Positions 1 to 5,602 of a stretch of 5,871 bases of DNA are shown piece by piece. The notes beneath the pieces were generated by a model. That model saw nothing but the letters and a program-made list of their open reading frames with translations, made no database searches and was not told the DNA's origin. Location: positions 1-5,871 of the forward strand of contig DNFL01000375.1 in the NCBI GenBank assembly GCA_003486945.1. Direction: 5' to 3'. Position 1 is the first letter of the stretch. Every line of letters begins with the position of its first letter. Made by a program: the position numbers and the translations under genes. The stretch comes from Hyphomonas sp. GTDB lineage: Bacteria; Pseudomonadota; Alphaproteobacteria; Caulobacterales; Hyphomonadaceae.

Positions 1-621
1 CGGATCGAGCAATTTGAGAAAGTCGTGGAAATTGTCCGTGGTCGTATTGTCGGAGCAGGGTGTGCCGATGACATAGAGCTGCTCGAGACCGTATTCTTCT
101 TCCAGTGCGCGCAGGGCATAAACCTGGCACGGGATGCCAATCAGCGCGATCCGCTTGTATCCCCGCGCTGCAACCTCCTCCATTAATGCGATCAGCGGCG
201 AATAGCCCATACGCATGCCCCGGCACCCGGCCATGTCCTCGGCGCGTGTAACGATTACGGGCTTCGGTTTCCAGCGGTCACCCGGGTCCGGCGCGACGGT
301 GAGAACTGCCTCGACCTTACCGGACGCGAGAAGCCGCTCGCCGAGCGTTGTCGCAATGCCGGTCCACTGAGCGCCGTCCTTTGCCGGGGAAAGCCGTGCG
401 CGCAGCATCCGGCGGAAGACGCCGAAATGTATTTCATCCGCTGTCTGATCATTCCGCGCCCGGCCGTGAAGCCGGAGTTCGTGGCGCGGATAGTCCGGCT
501 GGATGAACTGGCAGGCGCGCCCGCAGGCCTTGGCGTCGGCCATCCGCGAGACGCCGCAATCGGTGCACAGGCCGCGGGGTTCAGGCTGGCGAAGGGCGGG
601 CGTGTAGGGCGGCTGGGTCAT
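1..621 (-). CDS. BciB/FrhB-family iron-sulfur flavoprotein (coenzyme F420 hydrogenase/dehydrogenase beta-subunit family), N-terminal part
   Basis: The frame is open from an ATG at 621 to the window edge: 207 residues, with the C-terminus missing. Four cysteines near the start (C19, C22, C33, C37, in LCTDCGVSR and KACGRACQF) look like an Fe-S cluster site. The later GYSPLIALMEE, ALIGIPCQVYALRAL and YVIGTPCSDNTTTDNFHDFL segments match the FrhB C-terminal domain, with C165 and C189 as further cluster-ligand candidates. Known members use FAD and [4Fe-4S] clusters to reduce F420 (FrhB), the 8-vinyl group of chlorophyll precursors (BciB), or 7-hydroxymethyl chlorophyll (HCAR). The segment order here is closest to the BciB/HCAR branch as I remember it. 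The true substrate cannot be told, and nothing else in the window suggests photosynthesis. The start is fixed by the Cys cluster beginning only 18 residues in; no good Shine-Dalgarno sequence precedes it. It lies 42 nt after ybaB on the same strand and may be cotranscribed. I am confident of the family and unsure of the substrate. Confidence 0.82.
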   Translation of the reverse strand, partial: MTQPPYTPALRQPEPRGLCTDCGVSRMADAKACGRACQFIQPDYPRHELRLHGRARNDQTADEIHFGVFRRMLRARLSPAKDGAQWTGIATTLGERLLASGKVEAVLTVAPDPGDRWKPKPVIVTRAEDMAGCRGMRMGYSPLIALMEEVAARGYKRIALIGIPCQVYALRALEEEYGLEQLYVIGTPCSDNTTTDNFHDFLKLLDP

Positions 622-663
622 CAGCGTGAAACTATAAGGCCCCGCTGCGCCAAGTCACGCCGC

Positions 664-987
664 TTAGAAGGGCAGTTTGAAGCCCGGCATCAGGCCGCCG
701 AAGCCGGCCGTGGCAGTGCGCATCGCGTCTTCCATCGCCTGGTCGAGCCGGCGTTTCGCGTCGGCATGGGCAGCCTTGATCAGGTCCTCGACGATTTCCG
801 GATCATCGCCCATCAGGCTCTTGTCGATAGTGACGGAGACAAGCTCGCCCTTGCCCTTCAGCTTGACCCGCACGAGGCCAGCGCCGGCGACGCCGTCCGC
901 TTCGGTGGCTTCGATCTTGGCCTGCACTTCGGCCATCTTTGCCTGCATGGCCTGGGCCTGCTGCATGATCTGGGCGAGGTCTTTCAT
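664..987 (-). CDS. ybaB: YbaB/EbfC family nucleoid-associated DNA-binding protein
   Basis: A complete 107-residue protein of the normal family length. It begins with the typical MKDLAQIMQQAQAMQAKM helix and the predicted coiled helix that follows (about residues 1-30). A small beta region comes next (VRVKLKGKGELVSVTIDKSL, about 39-58), then a second long helix (DDPEIVEDLIKAAHADAKRR, about 61-80) and a flexible GFGGLMPGFKLPF tail typical of alphaproteobacterial members. The family forms dimers that bind DNA and affect nucleoid structure and gene expression. Its gene is classically found right after dnaX and before recR. Here it starts 12 nt after the dnaX stop, with a GGAG ribosome binding site (995-998) 7 nt before the ATG, so translation is probably linked to dnaX. 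A different gene follows in place of recR. Confidence 0.95.
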   Translation of the reverse strand: MKDLAQIMQQAQAMQAKMAEVQAKIEATEADGVAGAGLVRVKLKGKGELVSVTIDKSLMGDDPEIVEDLIKAAHADAKRRLDQAMEDAMRTATAGFGGLMPGFKLPF

Positions 988-994
988 CGTCGGT

Positions 995-998
995 CTCC
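995..998 (-). promoter_or_regulatory. Ribosome binding site of ybaB
   Basis: GGAG on the minus strand, 7 nt upstream of the ybaB ATG at 987 and next to the dnaX stop codon (1000-1002). It supports the chosen ybaB start and a polycistronic dnaX-ybaB message. Confidence 0.6.
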
Positions 999-999
999 G

Positions 1000-2685
1000 T
1001 CAAGCCGGGCGGCGGGTCTTGAAGGGGATGACATTGCCCCCTTCGCCTTCGTTTTCAAGCGGCGGGGCTGCACTGTCCACATCCAGGATCACCGCGCCGG
1101 GAATGGCTTTCAGCGTGGCGGCCACGAGGGGATGTTTCGCCGCTTCGGCAATGCGCTCTGCCTTTTCGCGCTGTTCGCGCTCGCGGATCGATTCCGAATT
1201 GGTCTCGGTGTTCTCAACGGTCCAGTCGATACCGGTTTCGAAGTCGAGGAAGGTTTTCAGCCGTCCGGCCAGTCCAGTCGGGGCGCCGGGGGCGAGGGCG
1301 TAGGCGAGGAAGCCTTCGCGCACGGCGGCGGGACGGATATAGCGTTCGGTATCCACCTGCAAGGCCACTTCGCGCGCTTCGGTCAGCGCGTGGACGATAT
1401 CGGCAAAGGTGCTCAGGCCGCCGGGCGGTTGCGGCGGCGTCTCAAGGGGCGACGCGTCCTTTCCCGGCGGACGCGACCCCTCCGCAATCATGCGGGCCGC
1501 TTCCTCCGGGGACGGAAGACCCGCAGCCGCCGCAAGGCGCAGGATGATCATGCTGAGCGCGGTTGCAGGATCGGGCGAAAGCTGCAGGTCGCCGTATCCG
1601 GAGAGCAGCATCTGCCAGTTGCGCGCGGCCTGCGCGGGCGTCAGGCGCTGGGCGAGGGCCTGCGTGCGCTGGCCCCATTCGGCAGGCCCGGCAGGCGCCC
1701 AGCCATCGCCGGTCGCCTGCGCCACCGAGACATCGGCGGCAATATCCATCAGGTCTTTCAGCAGCACGGCGGGGTCAGCGCCCGCCGCAATCTGTTCCTT
1801 CACTTCGGCGAGCGCCGCTTTGGCGTCTGCGGCAACAGCGCGCTCGAACACATCATAGAGGCGGGTGCGGTCGCCGAGGCCGAGCATGTCGCGCACGGCG
1901 CCGCCGGACACCTCGCCCTCCGTGGTCTGAACAATCGCCTGATCCAGCAGCGAGAGCGCGTCGCGCACCGAGCCTTCAGCCGCCCGCGCAATCAGGGCGA
2001 GGGCCTCTTCGGAAACCTCTGCCTTCTCCTGCGCGGCGACATTGCCGAGATGCTGTGCCAGCAATCCGGTATCCAGCCGCTTCAGGTCAAAGCGCTGGCA
2101 GCGGGAGAGGACGGTGACGGGAACCTTGCGGATCTCTGTTGTGGCGAAGATGAACTTGAGGTGCGGCGGCGGCTCTTCCAGCGTCTTCAAGAGCGCGTTG
2201 AAGCTCGCCGTCGACAGCATGTGCACTTCGTCGATGATGTAGACCTTGTAGCGCGCCGAAACTGGTCCGTACCGGGACGAATCGAGCAGGTCGCGCATTT
2301 CCGCGACGCCGGTGCGCGAGGCCGCGTCAAGCTCCAGCACGTCCGGATGGCGGCTCGCCATGATCGCATCGCAATGCTCGCCGGGCGGGTCAAGATGGAT
2401 GGACGGCCCGGATTCGGACTTGCCCTTCTTGCCTTTGCCACTCGCCTTCGGCTCATAGTTCAGAGCGCGGGCGAGGAGGCGCGCGGTGGTCGTCTTGCCG
2501 ACCCCCCGCACACCGGTCAGCATGAAGCCGTGCGCTATGCGGCCTGTCTCGAACGCGTTCGAAAGCGTGCGCACCATCGCTTCCTGGCCGATCAGGTCCT
2601 CGAACCGGCGCGGACGGTATTTGCGGGCGAGCACCTGATAGGCGCCGCCAGCCTCGTCTCCAAACAGGGAATCGTCACCGCTCAT
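1000..2685 (-). CDS. dnaX: DNA polymerase III subunit gamma/tau (clamp loader ATPase)
   Basis: The ATPase core of the clamp loader, which opens the beta clamp and places it on primed DNA; the tau tail normally contacts the polymerase and DnaB helicase. The protein has 561 residues, normal for alphaproteobacteria. Visible motifs are RKYRPRRFEDLIGQ (21-34), Walker A GVRGVGKTTT (58-67, K64), Walker B VYIIDEVHML (148-157, D152/E153), sensor 1 ATTE (181-184), the SRC arginine-finger motif (S194-R195-C196) and sensor 2 GSVRDALSLLDQ (238-249, R241). Domain III spans about 215-385. A low-complexity linker follows (about 400-425), then the tau C-terminal part. The zinc module that holds four cysteines in E. 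coli keeps only C105 (GEHC) and carries a Lys/Gly/Ser-rich stretch at about 80-93. I saw no obvious A-rich slippery heptamer for a gamma form in the lysine-rich part. The start has an AAGG sequence about 13 nt upstream but no strong Shine-Dalgarno. The 117-nt gap to nrdB must hold any promoter of its own; no clear -35/-10 pair was found, and no SRP RNA, which neighbours dnaX in some bacteria. Confidence 0.97.
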   Translation of the reverse strand: MSGDDSLFGDEAGGAYQVLARKYRPRRFEDLIGQEAMVRTLSNAFETGRIAHGFMLTGVRGVGKTTTARLLARALNYEPKASGKGKKGKSESGPSIHLDPPGEHCDAIMASRHPDVLELDAASRTGVAEMRDLLDSSRYGPVSARYKVYIIDEVHMLSTASFNALLKTLEEPPPHLKFIFATTEIRKVPVTVLSRCQRFDLKRLDTGLLAQHLGNVAAQEKAEVSEEALALIARAAEGSVRDALSLLDQAIVQTTEGEVSGGAVRDMLGLGDRTRLYDVFERAVAADAKAALAEVKEQIAAGADPAVLLKDLMDIAADVSVAQATGDGWAPAGPAEWGQRTQALAQRLTPAQAARNWQMLLSGYGDLQLSPDPATALSMIILRLAAAAGLPSPEEAARMIAEGSRPPGKDASPLETPPQPPGGLSTFADIVHALTEAREVALQVDTERYIRPAAVREGFLAYALAPGAPTGLAGRLKTFLDFETGIDWTVENTETNSESIREREQREKAERIAEAAKHPLVAATLKAIPGAVILDVDSAAPPLENEGEGGNVIPFKTRRPA

Positions 2686-2761
2686 GATCGGGCCGGACCT
2701 TAGCGGGGGAAGGGCGGAGGGGCAAATGGGAGTTCATCTGGAACTGCCACCTCGGCACACG

Positions 2762-2800
2762 CCGCCCTGTGGACGGCCGGCCGGGTTGACAGGGGGGCGG
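2762..2800 (-). terminator. GC-rich hairpin after nrdB, possible terminator
   Basis: The arms CCGCCCTGT (2762-2770) and ACAGGGGGGCGG (2789-2800) pair over 9 bp with a 3-nt bulge. The 18-nt loop contains the self-complementary GGCCGGCC. The hairpin begins 2 nt after the nrdB stop codon. No T-run follows on the minus strand, so it is not a textbook intrinsic terminator; it could instead stabilise the 3' end of the message or only cause pausing before dnaX. Confidence 0.4.
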
Positions 2801-2802
2801 AC

Positions 2803-3837
2803 TTATTCCGCTGGCAGGCTCTCCGCCTTTTTCCGGCGGTCGTCGAAGCGGCTCCAGACGCCGTCATCGCCGTGCCAGTCACCCTTGGTGGCGCCTTTGG
2901 AATATTCCGTGGCGCGCTGCTCGAAGAAGTTGGCGTGCTCGACGCCGTTCAGGATTTCGGTCAGCCAGGGCAGCGGGTGTTTCGTGATGCCGAAGATTGG
3001 CTCCAGCTTAAGCTGGTTGAGGCGCCAGTCGGCGATGTAGCGGATGTATTGCTTAATATCGTCCGGCGTCATGCCTTCCACCGGTCCCATCTCGAAGGCG
3101 AGTTCGATGAACTTGTCCTCGAGGCTGACTACCGTGCGGCAGCATTCGCGGATACGCTCGCGCAGGGCATCGTTCATTACGCCGGTTTCGGCGCAGAAGG
3201 TGTGGAACAGTTTGATCATGCCTTCGCAGTGAAGGCTTTCGTCGCGGATCGACCAGGTGACGATCTGGCCCATGCCCTTCATCTTGTTGAAGCGCGGGAA
3301 GTTCATCAGCATGGCGAAGCTGGCGAACAGCTGCAGGCCTTCGGTGAACGCGCCGAACACGGCCATCGAAACGGCGATGTCCTCGTTCGTCTCGGTGCCG
3401 AACTGGCCGAGATAGTCGTGCTTGGCGGCCATCTCCTTGTATTCCATGAAGGCGGAGAATTCGCTGTCCGGCATGCCGATGGTTTCCAGCAGCAGAGCAT
3501 AGGCCGCAATGTGGATCGTCTCCATGTTGGAGAAGGAAGACAGCATCATGGACACTTCCACCGGTTTAAACAGCGGCATGTAGTGTTCCATATAGTTGGC
3601 GCCGACTTCGACATCCGACTGGGTGAAGAAGCGGAAGATCTGAGTCAGCAGGTTGCGCTCGGCCTCGGTCAGCTTGACCGCCCAGTCCTTGCAATCCTCG
3701 CCGAGGGGCACTTCCTCCGGCATCCAGTGGACCTGCTGCTGCTTCTTCCAGAAGTCATAGGCCCACGGATAGCGGAACGGCTTGTAGGCAAGGCTCGGGG
3801 TGAGCAGGCCGGGCACGCTGGGATTTCCGTCAGCCAT
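2803..3837 (-). CDS. nrdB: Class Ia ribonucleotide-diphosphate reductase, beta (radical) subunit
   Basis: The R2 subunit. It holds the diiron centre and tyrosyl radical that start reduction of ribonucleoside diphosphates in the NrdA partner, supplying dNTPs. The 344-residue protein shows the full ligand set: D75 (TQSDVEV), E106 and H109 (METIHIAAY), E166 (FTEGLQL), E200 and H203 (RDESLH). The radical tyrosine is Y113, seven residues after E106 as in other R2 proteins. The radical-transfer path also looks intact: W38 (VHWMPEEV, matching E. coli W48), D199, and Y312 (ATEYSKG), which lies at the place of mouse Y370/E. coli Y356. The last 30 or so residues form the tail that should dock on NrdA; it is Trp- and charge-rich (GDWHGDDGVWSRF). 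A strong AAGGAG (3846-3851) precedes the ATG. NrdR-like boxes upstream suggest repression when dNTP/ATP is high. No nrdA lies in the window. Confidence 0.97.
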   Translation of the reverse strand: MADGNPSVPGLLTPSLAYKPFRYPWAYDFWKKQQQVHWMPEEVPLGEDCKDWAVKLTEAERNLLTQIFRFFTQSDVEVGANYMEHYMPLFKPVEVSMMLSSFSNMETIHIAAYALLLETIGMPDSEFSAFMEYKEMAAKHDYLGQFGTETNEDIAVSMAVFGAFTEGLQLFASFAMLMNFPRFNKMKGMGQIVTWSIRDESLHCEGMIKLFHTFCAETGVMNDALRERIRECCRTVVSLEDKFIELAFEMGPVEGMTPDDIKQYIRYIADWRLNQLKLEPIFGITKHPLPWLTEILNGVEHANFFEQRATEYSKGATKGDWHGDDGVWSRFDDRRKKAESLPAE

Positions 3838-3845
3838 AGTGGGGG

Positions 3846-3851
3846 CTCCTT
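3846..3851 (-). promoter_or_regulatory. Ribosome binding site of nrdB
   Basis: AAGGAG on the minus strand, 8 nt before the nrdB ATG at 3837. It is the best Shine-Dalgarno sequence in the window and fixes the nrdB start. Confidence 0.8.
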
Positions 3852-3878
3852 GAGGCAGGCATCTGATATGCGATCAAA

Positions 3879-3894
3879 ACACCACATATTGTGC
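3879..3894 (-). promoter_or_regulatory. NrdR box 1 (proximal) upstream of nrdB
   Basis: Read on the minus strand it is GCACAATATGTGGTGT. Against the known NrdR box acaCwAtATaTwGtgt, 13 of 16 positions agree, and one of the mismatches is a g in the second half, which I recall as common in alphaproteobacterial boxes. It lies 41 nt before the nrdB start and overlaps the suggested -10 element, as expected for a repressor site. NrdR is the ATP/dATP-sensing repressor of ribonucleotide reductase genes. Confidence 0.68.
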
Positions 3895-3916
3895 TTAAAA
3901 TGTGTTAACGCCGCAA
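3888..3916 (-). promoter_or_regulatory. Possible sigma70-type promoter of nrdB
   Basis: On the minus strand, TTGCGG (3911-3916) and CACAAT (3888-3893) are separated by 17 nt. Both are partial matches (3/6 to TTGACA, 4/6 to TATAAT). The -35 lies in NrdR-like box 2 and the -10 in box 1, a layout that fits repression by occlusion. A second reading, with the -10 in the nearby TTTTAA, lacks a good -35. Confidence 0.35.
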
Positions 3917-3926
3917 GATGTGCGGT
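3911..3926 (-). promoter_or_regulatory. NrdR box 2 (distal, degenerate) upstream of nrdB
   Basis: ACCGCACATCTTGCGG on the minus strand matches the NrdR consensus at about 9 of 16 positions. It is kept because it starts exactly 32 bp from box 1, about three helical turns, which is the usual spacing of paired NrdR boxes. It also contains a perfect CCGCA/TGCGG dyad (3911-3925). Alone it would not be convincing. Confidence 0.42.
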
Positions 3927-3965
3927 TTGAATTGCACAAGATAGCACGCCCTGTGGAACCCGGTA

Positions 3966-5270
3966 TCAGGCCTTTCCCGGACCCCGTGGCGCGCCGGCGG
4001 GTTTCAGGCCCAGACGGTGGAGTGCGGCCTGGCAAAGTTCGAGGTCAACCTGGGTCCACGCCAGGAACGCAACCCTCTCTATCCGCGTTTCCGGGGAGTG
4101 CAGCAGGAACTGGTTGGCCGCATGGATCAGGCCCTGCACCCGCTCATGCGGGCTCTCGCCCGGCGCGCGGCTGCCGAACAGGGGAATCAGCACGGATTTC
4201 AGTGCGGACTTCGAGCTCACCTTGGCGCCGAAGCGGGTGTTGTACTCGTCCACCGCCGCCAGCGCGTTGGTGACGCATTTGCGGTAAGCGCCGATCAGCT
4301 GGTAGCCGCGCCCCGGTTCGCCCTGATGGGCAGCGACATGCACCAGCAGTTTCACCTTGTTGGCCTTGGCAAGCGCGCCGGCTCTTGTCACCATCGTTGT
4401 GCCGGGCTCGATTCCGGTGCGGTGATGGGTGCCGACCTTGGAGCGCAACAGGCGCGTGATTGCATCATCGCGCACGAAACCATGCCGGTCGCGGCGCGAG
4501 CCGAGATAGCGGATCGTGGCGGAGACGGAAGAATCGTGCAGCCGCGCGAGTTCCATCCGCGTGTTTTCCGGGTTCACCCAGACATCGATATCGTCAATGT
4601 CGGCAATGTCGCCGGTAACAATCTCGATCTGGCGCGCGGCTTTCGGGCCGGTGATGCCAGCGAGGCCGATCTTGTAGATATGGTAGCGCCGCTCGGGCAG
4701 GGGCCGGTCCGGCAGGCGGATCGAGATGCCGGGGATCAGCGAGTGCACGATCGAATCGGTCGCCCGGTTGTCGAGGCTGTTCTTGATATGCGTACGCAGC
4801 AGGGCGCGGCAGTCGGCAATGATCTGCGCGCGGCCGGGTGAGCCTTCCGGCGGCAGTTCATAGTCGAGCGCGCGCACGCCGGTGATATTGTATTCCTCGC
4901 CCGAGCCCTGATGGCACATCACCACCGTGCCGGCACGGCGCGCGGCCTGGCGGATGCCGAGCTCGAAGAAGATGTCCGGCGAGCCGAGCGTGATGTCGGC
5001 AATCACTACATCGGCATCGATGATGTTTTCCACCATCTCGCGGTGGATGAGTCCGGAGCGGCTGACCCGGTCGGATCGGATACAGTCAAGGTCGAGGTCT
5101 TCGGCTACGGGCTGGATCAGTTCGTGGAACACCGCATCGAAATCGATCTGCGGGCCGTCGCCCTCATTCGGTGTCGCGTATGGCAGAATGACGAAGCATC
5201 GCCGCCCTGTCTGACGTGCTTCAAACTCTGCGGGTTTCTCCGCAACCTGTGTCTTGCCCTCGAACGCCAT
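3966..5270 (-). CDS. Nucleoside 2-deoxyribosyltransferase/TIR-like domain fused to a macro-like domain (nucleotide or ADP-ribose signalling protein, function unknown)
   Basis: I do not recognise a named gene, but two domains can be seen. Residues are numbered from the alternative GTG start at 5312 (448 aa); subtract 14 for the ATG at 5270 (434 aa). Residues 37-190 form a Rossmann-like unit: strand RRCFVILPY, then FDAVFHELIQPVAEDL, IHREMVENI, DADVVIADIT and DIFFELGIRQAARR. D106 and E117 sit where nucleoside deoxyribosyltransferase/TIR-like N-glycosidases carry active-site acids. Residues 228-432 look like a macro (ADP-ribose binding) domain: IEIVTGDIADID with D235, DVWVNPENT with N247 and N250, GTTMVTRAGAL (304-314), VHVAAHQGEPG, and IPLFGSRAPG (376-385) in place of the phosphate loop. 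The usual GGGV loop is replaced by DSSV (260-263), so it may bind rather than hydrolyse its ligand. There is no signal peptide or membrane segment, so it should be cytosolic. Neither start has a good ribosome site; ATG is preferred because homology begins only near residue 37. It stands alone, 128 nt before nrdB. Confidence 0.78.
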   Translation of the reverse strand: MAFEGKTQVAEKPAEFEARQTGRRCFVILPYATPNEGDGPQIDFDAVFHELIQPVAEDLDLDCIRSDRVSRSGLIHREMVENIIDADVVIADITLGSPDIFFELGIRQAARRAGTVVMCHQGSGEEYNITGVRALDYELPPEGSPGRAQIIADCRALLRTHIKNSLDNRATDSIVHSLIPGISIRLPDRPLPERRYHIYKIGLAGITGPKAARQIEIVTGDIADIDDIDVWVNPENTRMELARLHDSSVSATIRYLGSRRDRHGFVRDDAITRLLRSKVGTHHRTGIEPGTTMVTRAGALAKANKVKLLVHVAAHQGEPGRGYQLIGAYRKCVTNALAAVDEYNTRFGAKVSSKSALKSVLIPLFGSRAPGESPHERVQGLIHAANQFLLHSPETRIERVAFLAWTQVDLELCQAALHRLGLKPAGAPRGPGKA

Positions 5271-5341
5271 GCTCACTGCCCCGTCGCCTCTTTTGCTGGC
5301 GCGCCCATCCACACCACCAGCCCGCCCTGACGAAACTATGG

Positions 5342-5447
5342 CGCATTTATGCTGGCAAGCCGGGGCGCAGGCGCTTTCTCGCGCGGGGAGCGCGTCTTCG
5401 GGCTAGTGCCCTGAATCCTGTAGGGAATGTTGCAGATTATAAATGCG
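5342..5447. repeat. Short 9-bp inverted repeat in the leader of the macro-domain gene
   Basis: CGCATTTAT (5342-5350) and ATAAATGCG (5439-5447) are perfect reverse complements, 88 nt apart. The right arm overlaps the minus-strand TATAAT. They could be paired operator half-sites or chance; a 9-bp match within about 120 bp is not very rare. Confidence 0.25.
5436..5441 (-). promoter_or_regulatory. Possible -10 element for the macro-domain gene
   Basis: TATAAT on the minus strand, in an A/T-rich patch of an otherwise GC-rich region and about 165 nt before the preferred ATG. No recognisable TTGACA-like element lies 16-18 nt upstream, so this is only a candidate. Confidence 0.22.
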
Positions 5448-5494
5448 TAAGGTTGGGCGTATTGGGAAGCGATGACCAATCCGAAATCACTTCC

Positions 5495-5592
5495 ACCTCA
5501 AAGCTCATCCTTGCGAAGTCGAAGGAGAGCGGGCTCACCAACGCTGCGGCCCACGGCCATTCTTCGACGCCGCACAGGATGAGCTTTGAGGT
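5495..5592. repeat. Long imperfect inverted repeat, REP/BIME-like intergenic element
   Basis: ACCTCAAAGCTCATCCT (5495-5511) pairs perfectly with AGGATGAGCTTTGAGGT (5576-5592). The stem continues inward as TGCG/CGCA (one bulged C at 5575), a 2-by-2 mismatch, and GTCGAAG (5518-5524) with CTTCGAC (5562-5568), leaving a 37-nt loop. The words CTCATCCT, GTCGAAGG and CAGGATGAG resemble the CTCATCCTTCGACAAGCTCAGGATGAG-type repeat that I recall as scattered between genes in many proteobacteria. Two such units facing each other would give this structure. It starts 10 nt after the stop of the right-hand gene, so its transcript could fold and protect or end that message. No transposase is present. Confidence 0.7.
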
Positions 5593-5602
5593 TCCGCAAG
5601 GG

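Larger units (their letters stand above)
5271..5602. other. Intergenic region without a convincing gene
   Basis: This gap between the stop of the right-hand gene and the ATG of the macro-domain gene holds a long inverted repeat (5495-5592), a shorter 9-bp inverted repeat (5342-5350 with 5439-5447), a perfect TATAAT on the minus strand (5436-5441) without a matching -35, and one GANTC site (5413-5417). Small open frames here cross the inverted repeat or overlap the right-hand gene, and show no family resemblance. Confidence 0.6.

Noticed and set aside
255..452. A 65-codon minus-strand frame at the left end
   Set aside because: It lies inside the BciB/FrhB-like gene in another frame; the edge-open frame with the Cys motifs is the real one.
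427..2703. A very long open frame on the plus strand (758 codons) opposite dnaX, ybaB and the left-hand gene
   Set aside because: It is antisense to genes with clear family motifs, and its protein is low-complexity, rich in Arg, Gly, His and Ala with no recognisable domain. In GC-rich DNA such mirror frames stay open by codon bias.
2686..2802. Possible SRP RNA (ffs) upstream of dnaX
   Set aside because: In some bacteria the SRP RNA gene neighbours dnaX, but the conserved GGTCAGG...GGAAGCAGCC core is absent from both strands here.
2872..3930. A 352-codon open frame on the plus strand opposite nrdB
   Set aside because: It mirrors nrdB, which has every catalytic residue. The frame shows no family resemblance and runs through the nrdB control region.
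5413..5417. GANTC site, a possible CcrM methylation site upstream of the fusion gene
   Set aside because: A single five-base match is expected by chance, and none was seen in the nrdB or dnaX upstream regions.
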